Shown here: positions 24,088 to 31,319 of the stretch, one piece after another
How positions within the stretch are numbered: the first letter of the stretch is position 1
Layout: each line of letters begins with the position of its first letter
Origin: Klebsiella pneumoniae
GTDB taxonomy: Bacteria; Pseudomonadota; Gammaproteobacteria; Pseudomonadales; Azotimanducaceae
NCBI GenBank assembly: GCA_945861675.1
Contig: CAMAVY010000009.1
Span: forward strand, 1-45,116
DNA length: 45,116 bases
Direction of reading: 5' to 3'
Notes under the pieces: model-generated
Seen by the model: the letters and a program-made list of their open reading frames with translations, nothing else
Database searches by the model: none
Told to the model about the DNA's origin: nothing
Program-made: the position numbers and the translations under genes

Positions 24088-24920
24088 GTCTCTGCCTGTC
24101 CGTCGCGTAGCACCATGAACTGCCGGCCCGGCGCGTTGGCGAGTTCCGGCGCTTTGTTCGGCCGCATGATGCTGGCGCCATCGGGCGCGTATTGCACGAT
24201 GTAAGCCTTGCGCGGCAGGCCAGTCAGGTTTGGCCCGGTGCGATGCGGCGTCAGGCTCGAGAACACGGCGATGCCGCCCGGCCGCAGCTCGATCGGCACC
24301 GCGCCCTGCACGTCGGTCAGGCAACAGAACCCGTACTCCGTCCAGCGATGCGCAAGCGTCCCCAGGGTATGCAGGTTCGGCACAACCCAAGGGCAGCCGT
24401 TGTCCTGCGTCGCCTCGGTCATAGCAATCCAGCAGGTGAGGTACTGCTGCGGTTCCAGGAACGTGTAGCCATTGTCCTGATGCCAGGGGAACTCCTCGCG
24501 CATGCCGGGCTTCTTGTACACGGACTGCTCCCAGTACAAGCGAACGTCCGGCCCGATCAGATCGCGGCAGATGCCCAGCAAGCTCGGATGACGGCAGAAC
24601 TGCGCCAGGGCATCGGATACCAGCACGAGGTGCGCCCGGAACGTGATCTCGTCCGCGCGGGATATGAGCTGACGGCCATCGGGCTGTTGCCGTAACGCTG
24701 CCTCGGACTCGGCTTCAAGCGGGTCGATCTGCGCGCATAGCGCCGCCACTTCGTCCGCGCTGAAAACGTCCTGCAGGGCCACGAAGCCATCGCGATGGAA
24801 GGCTTCAATCTGCGCGGTCGACAGAAACGCATCTTCGCGTTGGCCGGGCTCGGAGGTTGAATGCGGTACCTGCCACTGGAAGGCATGATTCTGTGGATGC
24901 AGTTCGTAACGCACGCGCAA
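24078..24920 (-). CDS. Phytanoyl-CoA dioxygenase (PhyH) family protein
   Basis: 280 residues from ATG 24920. Fe(II)/2-oxoglutarate oxygenase: LSTAQIEAFHRDGFVALQDV is the typical N-terminal helix-strand, EEFPWHQDNGYTF provides H147 and D149, and LTPHRTGPNLTGLPRKAYIV provides H226 and R237. LTCWIAMTEATQDNGCPWVV is the conserved core strand. All facial-triad residues are kept. The substrate cannot be inferred; marine and soil proteobacteria carry many such proteins. It overlaps the TonB-C-like gene on the same strand, so the two are probably co-expressed. The 155 nt to the divergent gene at 25076 should contain promoters for both directions. Confidence 0.9.
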   Translation of the reverse strand: MRVRYELHPQNHAFQWQVPHSTSEPGQREDAFLSTAQIEAFHRDGFVALQDVFSADEVAALCAQIDPLEAESEAALRQQPDGRQLISRADEITFRAHLVLVSDALAQFCRHPSLLGICRDLIGPDVRLYWEQSVYKKPGMREEFPWHQDNGYTFLEPQQYLTCWIAMTEATQDNGCPWVVPNLHTLGTLAHRWTEYGFCCLTDVQGAVPIELRPGGIAVFSSLTPHRTGPNLTGLPRKAYIVQYAPDGASIMRPNKAPELANAPGRQFMVLRDGQAETCE

Positions 24921-25075
24921 GCCGCTGACAGCACAAGTGCCTGCACTCTACCGTCTACGCGTCGTCTACGGATCCTCTGAACAAGCCGCTGCTGCGGCTT
25001 GTTCGGGTTCACATCCCTCTGCGCCGCTATCCGCGCTGGTATCCTTCCGGGCCCCATCGCAGCACGCCCAGCCCC

Positions 25076-25348
25076 ATGGCGCTACGTCAGCAAGTCCTCG
25101 TGCTCTATCTGGCCAATTCAGCGCTCGATACACCGGTGATTGCGTGGTCCATGTACGACGGCACGGGGGCGCGTGAGCACATGGCCGGCGATGAAGAGCG
25201 CCCGCCCTACGCAACCGGGCTGCATGCGCTGCGCGATAGCTGGCGCCTGTTCCAGACCTCGCAATTGCTGCCACATGCACGCGGTGAAGAACTGGAGCTC
25301 AGCTATCTGAAGTACGAGTTCATGTTCGAAAAGCTCATCGACAGCTGA
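25076..25348 (+). CDS. Small conserved-looking protein of unknown function
   Basis: 90 residues from ATG 25076. It reads LRQQVLVLYLANSALDTPVI, then SMYDGTGAREHMAG, then PPYATGLHALRDSWRLFQTS and LSYLKYEFMFEKLIDS. No known domain was recognised, but the sequence has the look of a folded, soluble alpha/beta protein and I recall similar short hypotheticals next to oxygenase genes in proteobacteria. It ends 12 nt before the third PhyH gene, so it heads a plus-strand unit of five genes. The Tyr/Trp-rich body and acidic C-terminus are its notable features. Confidence 0.75.
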   Translation: MALRQQVLVLYLANSALDTPVIAWSMYDGTGAREHMAGDEERPPYATGLHALRDSWRLFQTSQLLPHARGEELELSYLKYEFMFEKLIDS

Positions 25349-25360
25349 GATGCCGCCCAC

Positions 25361-26290
25361 ATGAAACTCAATTCGCTGCAGATGGCTCAGTTCGTTGCGC
25401 GTGGCTTCCTGCGCTTCGACGCGGTGGTGCCCGACGACATCAACGCGCAGTTCATGCAGGAAGCCGGCGCGGTGCGCGAAGACGGCAACTACAAGCGTGT
25501 AATGCAGCTGCTGGGCGAGATGATCGCGACCAACGATATTCCAGAGGTGCGTGCTGGCGTGCCGCTAGGCACTGCGTTTGCGCCGGGCAGCGCGCTGCAG
25601 CGGCTGCTCGATCTACCCGTGGTGCGCGGCGCGTTGACCAGCCTGGTCGGCGCCGACCCGGTGTTCGACCACCACTTCCTGCACGTCACGTTTCCCGATC
25701 GTTACTACGCGGCGGCAGGCCAGCACAACGTTGCGCAGCACACGCACCAGGATTCGACCATCGACCCACGGCGGGCCGCGTTCGACGTGCAGATCATGTA
25801 CTACCCGCACGAGGTGTCGCGCGATATGGGCGGCACGCGCTTCATCCCCGGCACGCACCTTCGCAAAGTCAGCGAGGTCGCCATCGGCCGTTACCAGAAC
25901 ATGCTCGGGCAGCAACACATGACCTGCCCCGCGGGCACGTTGTTGTTCCTGCACCACGGAATGTGGCATGGCGCCGGTGTAAATCATGGTGAACGCGTGC
26001 GCTACATGTACAAGGTGCGCATCAACCCCACGGTGCCGCAGGTGCGCCTGTGGGATACCAGCGATCTGCGTGAAGACAATGCGCAACGGCCCATCTTCTT
26101 CGTGAAGAACAAGCCCGCAACCGATACGGTGGACAACATTCTGATGACACCCGAACCCTGGTTCGAGCACGACACCGGGCGGCTTGAATTCATCAATCGC
26201 GTGCGCTTCTGGCGGCAACTGACCGGCGATGCACAGCGCGACGTCGATTACTGGATGACGCGCATCGAGAACGAACCGCAGGTGCATTGA
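25361..26290 (+). CDS. Phytanoyl-CoA dioxygenase (PhyH) family protein
   Basis: 309 residues from ATG 25361, directly after the small unknown protein. The oxygenase motifs are VAQHTHQDSTID (H129, D131), GGTRFIPGTHLRKVSE, and LFLHHGMWHGAGVNHGERVR with the distal H203 and a downstream Arg (R212 or R214). DVQIMYYPHEVSRDMGGTRF is the conserved core. The N-terminal part is longer than in the other two PhyH proteins of the window and shows little similarity to them, so they are not recent duplicates. Its neighbours (methyltransferase, MFS transporter) suggest a small-molecule tailoring or uptake pathway. Confidence 0.88.
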   Translation: MKLNSLQMAQFVARGFLRFDAVVPDDINAQFMQEAGAVREDGNYKRVMQLLGEMIATNDIPEVRAGVPLGTAFAPGSALQRLLDLPVVRGALTSLVGADPVFDHHFLHVTFPDRYYAAAGQHNVAQHTHQDSTIDPRRAAFDVQIMYYPHEVSRDMGGTRFIPGTHLRKVSEVAIGRYQNMLGQQHMTCPAGTLLFLHHGMWHGAGVNHGERVRYMYKVRINPTVPQVRLWDTSDLREDNAQRPIFFVKNKPATDTVDNILMTPEPWFEHDTGRLEFINRVRFWRQLTGDAQRDVDYWMTRIENEPQVH

Positions 26291-26371
26291 CCACGCGGCA
26301 CGCTCGACACCCGCACGCTCGACCACACGCAACCACACCGCTCACAACCAAAAGACCAGGAACAAAGTCAC

Positions 26372-27178
26372 ATGCCAGCCGGCACGTCACCTTCATCCAG
26401 CGCGAAGCTTGTACTGACCGCCGAACAGCAGCACCGGCTAACGCTGGCGAAGTACCCGCGCAGCGGCAAGTACGACGCCAGCTGGATGATGAGCAACATG
26501 ATGGGCCCGAACCCGCTGTGGCTCGTGGAAGCGCTGCTGCAGGCCATGCATCTGAAGCCTGGCATGCGCGTGCTGGATCTGGGCTGCGGCAAGGCCGTCA
26601 CGTCGATCTTCCTGGCGCAGGAGTTCGACATTCAGGTGTGGGCGGCGGATCTGTGGGTTGCGCCGGCCGACAACCTGGCCCGCATAGAAGCGGCGAAGCT
26701 TGCGGACCGCGTATTTCCGCTGCGCGTGGAAGCGCACCAGCTGCCGTTTGCAGAGGGCTACTTCGACGCCGTGATCAGCGTGGACGCCTATCACTACTTC
26801 GGCACCAACGACCTGTATTTCGCGCAGTACCTCGCGCCAATGCTCAAGACCGGCGGCGAACTGGGCATCGTGGTGCCGGGTCTGGCCAACGAGTTCACCG
26901 AGGTGCCGCCGCACATCAAGCCGTACTGGGAGCCCGCATTCCACAGCTTCCACAGCCCGGACTGGTGGCGCCGGCACATCGATCACAGCGGCCTGGCGAA
27001 GGTCACCAAAGCGGATCGCGTCAGCGAAGGCTGGCGCGACTGGCTGACCTGGCAGGAAGTGTGCACGGAAGTGGGTGTGCGTCCCGAGACGGCGCAGCGC
27101 GAAGCAGAAATGCTGCGTGTAGATGCCGGGCGGCACCTGGGTTTCACGCGCCTCGTCGCACGCACAACCGCCCGATGA
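26372..27178 (+). CDS. Class I SAM-dependent methyltransferase
   Basis: 268 residues from ATG 26372. Motif I is PGMRVLDLGCGKAVTSIFLA (about 62-81), with WAADLWVAPADN as the acidic motif, AHQLPFAEGYFDAVISVDAY for motif II and LKTGGELGIVVPG for motif III. The ending is Trp-rich: KPYWEPAFHSFHSPDWWRRH and GWRDWLTWQEVC, a signature of a family found in many bacteria without known substrate. The stop overlaps the transporter start by four bases (ATGA at 27175), so the two are translated together. It may methylate the oxygenase product or the transported compound (inference). Confidence 0.9.
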   Translation: MPAGTSPSSSAKLVLTAEQQHRLTLAKYPRSGKYDASWMMSNMMGPNPLWLVEALLQAMHLKPGMRVLDLGCGKAVTSIFLAQEFDIQVWAADLWVAPADNLARIEAAKLADRVFPLRVEAHQLPFAEGYFDAVISVDAYHYFGTNDLYFAQYLAPMLKTGGELGIVVPGLANEFTEVPPHIKPYWEPAFHSFHSPDWWRRHIDHSGLAKVTKADRVSEGWRDWLTWQEVCTEVGVRPETAQREAEMLRVDAGRHLGFTRLVARTTAR

Positions 27179-28473
27179 CCGACACCGCGCAGACAGGCGC
27201 GGCGCCCGCCATCTACTACGGCTACTGGCTTATCGGCGCCGCATTCGTTGCGCAGTTCGTCGCAATCGGCGCGCAGAACTACGCCATCGGCGCATTCATG
27301 ACGCCCATGATCGACGAGCTGGGCTGGACGCGCGCCGAGTTCATTCTGCCGCGCACCGTCGGCCAGCTGGTGATGGCATTCACCGGCTTCTTCATCGGCA
27401 CGCACGTGGATAAGCATGGCGGCCGGCCATTCATGCTGGCGGGCAGCTTCATCCTGGCCGCGTCGCTGTATGCGTTGTCGCTGGTGCACGTGTGGTGGCA
27501 GTGGGTGTTCCTGAACGGGGTTGCGCTTACCGCAGGCGCAGCGCTGATCGGCAACCTGGTGGTGAACGTCACGCTGGCGAAGTGGTTCGTTGAGAAGCGC
27601 GGGCAGGCAATTGCCTGGTCATCGATGGGCGTGTCGTTCGCCGGCATCGTCATTACGCCCGCGGTCACATGGTTCATCGATCAATTTGGCTGGCGCGCCG
27701 GTTGGCAGGCCATGGCGGTGGCATCGCTGCTGCTCACTGTGCCCATTGCCTTGCTGATGCGCCGCGCGCCTGAAGATCATGGTCTGCATCCTGACGGCAA
27801 GACGATGGCGCAGATGGCCGCCGGGCACGGCGCGCGTGCGCAGGCAGACTTCGATTCGTCGCTGACGCGCGCGCAAGCGCTGCGTACACGCACCTTTTAT
27901 ATGTTGGTGTTCGCCTTCGGCATGTTTCAGGTGGTCATTCCGGTGGTGCTGCTGCAGACCATCCCATTCATGACCGACGCCGGCTACTCGCGTGCGACAG
28001 CCGCGTTCATGATCACCATTGCATCGGTACCCGCGCTGGTTTCAAAACCCATCTGGGGCTGGCTGATCGATCGCATGAACCCGAAGCCGCTGGCCGCCGC
28101 AAGCGCGCTTTGCGCAGGCATCGCCATGATCATGATTGTGTTCAGCGTGCAGGCCCGTTCGCAGCTGTGGGAGTACGTGGCGTTCTTCATGCTGGGCATC
28201 GGTTGGGGCGGCATGATCCCGATGCAGGAAGTGATCTGGGCTTCGTACTTCGGCCGGCGGTATCTCGGCGCCGTGCGCAGTGCGGCATTGCCGTTCGCGT
28301 TGATTCTGGGTGGGGGTGGGCCGCTTGTGGTGGCGTGGTATTACGACGTTGTGGGGAACTATGACGGTGCGTTTCTTACCGTGGCTGGGATGAGCGTGCT
28401 TGCGGCGGGGTTGATATTGGCGCTGCCGAAGGCGACGCGGATTCAGCGGCATGCGGCGCAGCAGGCTGCGTGA
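27175..28473 (+). CDS. MFS transporter, 12 predicted transmembrane segments
   Basis: 432 residues from ATG 27175. Start YYGYWLIGAAFVAQFVAIGA is typical of the oxalate/formate-antiporter-like and monocarboxylate-type MFS branch. The loop after TM2 has GTHVDKHGGRPFMLAGSF (motif A), then WFVEKRGQAIAWSSMGVSFA after TM5; the second half begins ALRTRTFYMLVFAFGMFQVV and has GWLIDRMNPKPLAAASALCA. It exports or imports a small organic anion in symport with protons, direction unknown. Coupled to the methyltransferase by an ATGA overlap. Confidence 0.92.
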   Translation: MTDTAQTGAAPAIYYGYWLIGAAFVAQFVAIGAQNYAIGAFMTPMIDELGWTRAEFILPRTVGQLVMAFTGFFIGTHVDKHGGRPFMLAGSFILAASLYALSLVHVWWQWVFLNGVALTAGAALIGNLVVNVTLAKWFVEKRGQAIAWSSMGVSFAGIVITPAVTWFIDQFGWRAGWQAMAVASLLLTVPIALLMRRAPEDHGLHPDGKTMAQMAAGHGARAQADFDSSLTRAQALRTRTFYMLVFAFGMFQVVIPVVLLQTIPFMTDAGYSRATAAFMITIASVPALVSKPIWGWLIDRMNPKPLAAASALCAGIAMIMIVFSVQARSQLWEYVAFFMLGIGWGGMIPMQEVIWASYFGRRYLGAVRSAALPFALILGGGGPLVVAWYYDVVGNYDGAFLTVAGMSVLAAGLILALPKATRIQRHAAQQAA

Positions 28474-28480
28474 GCACGCG

Positions 28481-29203
28481 ATGTCTGCTGGATCGATAGA
28501 GCCGAGGCTGCCCAACCTCGACGGCTGCACGAGGGCGCGCGATGCGTGTGCTGCGCTCGCGCTACTCGGCTGGCAGGAGTGCGGTCGCGGCGACTGGAGC
28601 TGGGTGCTGCGCGACCCCAGCGACAGCATCGCGGCGCGAATCACGCCATGGGATGCGGCCTATCTGATGCATGGGCGGATGTGCATTCAGCATGCGCACA
28701 ACCCCTACCTGCAACGCATCCTGCGCATTCAACCACTGGGCCGGGTTGGCCACGCCATCTTCATGGAACGCTTGCACGCCGCAGATGAGGCGCGCGCAGC
28801 CGAACTTGTGACGGCACTTGATCTGGTCAGCGGTGTTGATTCGAAACAGCGATCTACAGCCGCACATCGGACTGGCGATACACCACAGCTTCACGAACTC
28901 CGCACGCTGCTGCTTGCTGCCGAACACCAAGGCAGAATTACGCTGCCGTTCTGGGGCGGCTTCGACGTCTCGACCAAGAACATCATGGCGACTGGCGACG
29001 GCCAACTGAGGCTGATCGATCCGTACTTCGTGAGTGGCCTTGCGATCGTGTCTGCGCTGCAGAACGGGGAGACGGATCGGCTGCGCGCGCTGAGTGCCGA
29101 TGAGTTGCGTGCGTTTCTGCAGATTCCCGTCTTCGCGGACACTGAAGAGACTGCCGCGCTTCGGCGCGTGGTGGATGGGATGTATCCGACGCACGAGCGC
29201 TGA
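28481..29203 (+). CDS. Uncharacterised protein with a kinase-like WGGFDVSTKNIM...DPY motif
   Basis: 240 residues from ATG 28481, 7 nt after the transporter stop; a start at 28451 is also possible. The middle is LPFWGGFDVSTKNIMATGDG followed by QLRLIDPYFVSG, which resembles the catalytic and metal-binding loops of aminoglycoside-phosphotransferase-like kinases (xxDxxxxN ... LIDxx), but the HxD is replaced by FDxSxxN. The N-terminal half has WSWVLRDPSDSIAARITPWD, like the N-lobe strand of such proteins. So it is probably a small atypical kinase-fold protein; activity is unproven. Last gene of the five-gene unit. Confidence 0.65.
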   Translation: MSAGSIEPRLPNLDGCTRARDACAALALLGWQECGRGDWSWVLRDPSDSIAARITPWDAAYLMHGRMCIQHAHNPYLQRILRIQPLGRVGHAIFMERLHAADEARAAELVTALDLVSGVDSKQRSTAAHRTGDTPQLHELRTLLLAAEHQGRITLPFWGGFDVSTKNIMATGDGQLRLIDPYFVSGLAIVSALQNGETDRLRALSADELRAFLQIPVFADTEETAALRRVVDGMYPTHER

Positions 29204-29217
29204 GCACGCAACCTGCC

Positions 29218-29724
29218 TCAAGGCTCCGACAACTTCCGCTGCTTAGCCTCACCCAACGGCAACTCCACCGCCGCATCCAGATTCCCCTTGCCCGGCACGT
29301 AGTTGACTTCCAACCGCGTGCCACACGGATCTTCGAACAGCAGCGAGAAATAGCCTGGCGCCCAGTCATCGTCCACCGGCTCATGCACGATGCGCCCGCC
29401 CACGCGCGCGCACAGGTCAGCGATGAAACGTGCGCAACGCTGCACATCCTCACGCGAACGCGCGCGCAAGCACAGGTGATGCATGCCCGCACGATACTGA
29501 TCGAACGCCACATCGCGATGCGCCGCACTTGCCGCACGTATGCCGATACCCGTGCGGCTGCCGACCGCATAGAACAGCACGTCGGTGCGCACCAGCGTCT
29601 GCATGTCGAAGAAGCCCAGCATGGCTTCATAGAACGGCAGGCAGCGCGTGTAGTCCTGCACCGTAATGTAGATGTGCGCAATGCCATTCAGGCTTACGCG
29701 ATCTGGTTCAGTCGAGTCGCTCAA
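29218..29724 (-). CDS. VOC (glyoxalase/bleomycin-resistance/dioxygenase) family protein
   Basis: 168 residues from ATG 29724. Beta-alpha-beta-beta-beta modules are visible: NGIAHIYITVQDYTRCLPFY, AGMHHLCLRARSREDVQRCA and GYFSLLFEDPCGTRLEVNYV. Candidate metal ligands are H17, H82 or H83 and E139, as in extradiol-dioxygenase-like or fosfomycin-resistance-like members. The reaction cannot be assigned. It ends convergently 14 nt from the kinase-like gene on the plus strand and starts 12 nt from the following membrane protein. Confidence 0.85.
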   Translation of the reverse strand: MSDSTEPDRVSLNGIAHIYITVQDYTRCLPFYEAMLGFFDMQTLVRTDVLFYAVGSRTGIGIRAASAAHRDVAFDQYRAGMHHLCLRARSREDVQRCARFIADLCARVGGRIVHEPVDDDWAPGYFSLLFEDPCGTRLEVNYVPGKGNLDAAVELPLGEAKQRKLSEP

Positions 29725-29736
29725 GGATTGTCTCCG

Positions 29737-30252
29737 TCAGATTGTTTTGCGGCCGCGGCGCGTGCGCAGCAGCACGCCCACACCCGGCGCCAGCAGATTC
29801 AGACACATCACCTGAGTGAACGTGGACCAATCCACCTCCACCTCGCCCGACGACATCTGCTGCCACAACGAGTAGCAGACGTAGAGAACGACCAACACGC
29901 CATACACCGGCCAGGCACGTCGGCGCGCGATGCTCGCAGCAAGCCACCCCCCCAACACCGACATCAGTGTGCCCAGCCCAAACGACACAACAGTCCACGG
30001 ATTCGCGAACGACTGCGTCCAATTCGAAAAGTCCATGAAGGGCGCCTCGCTTGCCGGCGCCACGATCGCCTGCACAACGGCCAGCACGATGTCGAGCACC
30101 TGAGTGCCGAACACATCAACCAGAAAGCCTGCAATGGCCGCGAGCAGCACACGCACGGGACCTGCGGTCGTCGCGGCCGCGTTACCCGCCGCATGCGCAT
30201 CCAGCTCGCTTTCGGGCGGTTTGTAGTGCGCTTCGTAGTCCGGGTCGCTCAT
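29737..30252 (-). CDS. Membrane protein, four predicted transmembrane helices
   Basis: 171 residues from ATG 30252; the ATG overlaps the end of the NahK-like gene, whose stop is at 30249-30251. The N-terminus is soluble and acidic (SDPDYEAHYKPPESELDAHA), then helices appear around VRVLLAAIAGFLVDVFGT, VVSFGLGTLMSVLGGWLAA, VYGVLVVLYVCYSLW and VMCLNLLAPGVGVLL, with a final basic RTRRGRKTI. The function is not recognised. Its overlap suggests co-expression with the amino-sugar genes. Confidence 0.72.
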   Translation of the reverse strand: MSDPDYEAHYKPPESELDAHAAGNAAATTAGPVRVLLAAIAGFLVDVFGTQVLDIVLAVVQAIVAPASEAPFMDFSNWTQSFANPWTVVSFGLGTLMSVLGGWLAASIARRRAWPVYGVLVVLYVCYSLWQQMSSGEVEVDWSTFTQVMCLNLLAPGVGVLLRTRRGRKTI

Positions 30253-31319
30253 GTCTGTGCTGCCAATGCATGTTCCAGCGAGCGCCGCCGCAACATGAAC
30301 AATGCCGCCATGCGCAGCTGCGCGCGCGCGCGATCGAGGTTCTGGCCCGCGCGCTCGGTGTGGAAATAGACATCGCCACTCAGATGATCGGTGATGAAGC
30401 GCACGCCGAGCATGAACGCGATGTAGGCACACGCGGGCACCATCAGTTCAACCTCCTCACGCTGCAGCGAACTGCCCAACGCCTGGCGAAAGCCCAACGC
30501 GATGGCCGCGAACTGCGCCGCGTTTACGCCAACCCGCGCGATGTCTGGTTCGTCTTCACGCGCCGTGGCGCACGCCGAGCGAACCAGATCGCCGAAGTCG
30601 AACAGCAGCGTGGCCGGCATGACGGTGTCCAGGTCGACCACAGCCACTGCTTCATCGCGATCCTTCGCCAGCAGCAGATTGCTGATCTTGCAGTCGCCGT
30701 GAATCAGACGCTGCGGCAACGCAGCGAATGGCAATGCCAACAGGGACGCACGATGCTCGGCAATGAAGTCCGTAACGTCGGCGCAGGCACCTGCACGCAC
30801 AAGCGCGTCATCGCGCAGCGCAGCGTCGTAGGCGTGCACGCGCGGCCGCAGATCGTGAAAGCCTGCGATGGCCGGGACGAAACCGGCAGTCTCGAAATCT
30901 TCTGTGAGCTGCAGAAAGTGCCCGAAACCTGCGCCCGCAGCCTCGGCTGCAGCGATGCCCGTGGGCATCAGCAGCGTGCGTGTATCGGCGATGAACTGCG
31001 TAAGCCGCCAGACCTCGCCACGCGTATCTCGGGCAAACGGCGCGCCCTCGAGCGTGCGCGCCTGTGCTGGCACAAACGGCGCCTTGCGACGCACGTGTTC
31101 GGCTACAGCCAGCGTGTTGGCGACCAGCCGCGCAGGATCGGGGAACACCGCGCCGTTGATCCACTGCAGAACATCACAGCCACGCGCGTGCTCAATGCGC
31201 CAGGTGCGGTTGATGTGCCCGGCCACGATCAGGTCAGCTGTCCAGCCGCCGGCGATGTCGAATTGCGCCAGCACCTCGTCTGTTGGATGCGCCGGCAGTG
31301 CGCGATCGCTGCCGCTCAC
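30249..31319 (-). CDS. NahK-like N-acetylhexosamine 1-kinase (APH fold)
   Basis: 356 residues from GTG 31319, overlapping the GH20 stop by four bases (GTGA). It has the aminoglycoside-phosphotransferase fold. AGHINRTWRI and LQWINGAVFPDPARLVANTL match the N-acetylhexosamine 1-kinase pattern, in which QRIN is followed by VFKDP. Catalytic residues are HGDCKISN (207-214, D209) and VVDLDTVMPATLLFDFGDLV (metal DLDT at 229-232). Such kinases make GlcNAc-1-phosphate or GalNAc-1-phosphate from free sugar in salvage pathways. The direct overlap with a hexosaminidase that releases HexNAc strongly supports this role. Confidence 0.85.
   Translation of the reverse strand: MSGSDRALPAHPTDEVLAQFDIAGGWTADLIVAGHINRTWRIEHARGCDVLQWINGAVFPDPARLVANTLAVAEHVRRKAPFVPAQARTLEGAPFARDTRGEVWRLTQFIADTRTLLMPTGIAAAEAAGAGFGHFLQLTEDFETAGFVPAIAGFHDLRPRVHAYDAALRDDALVRAGACADVTDFIAEHRASLLALPFAALPQRLIHGDCKISNLLLAKDRDEAVAVVDLDTVMPATLLFDFGDLVRSACATAREDEPDIARVGVNAAQFAAIALGFRQALGSSLQREEVELMVPACAYIAFMLGVRFITDHLSGDVYFHTERAGQNLDRARAQLRMAALFMLRRRSLEHALAAQT

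Noticed and set aside
24933-25060. Extra gene between the second PhyH and the 90-residue protein
   Set aside because: Only short frames without start signals; more likely the divergent promoter region.
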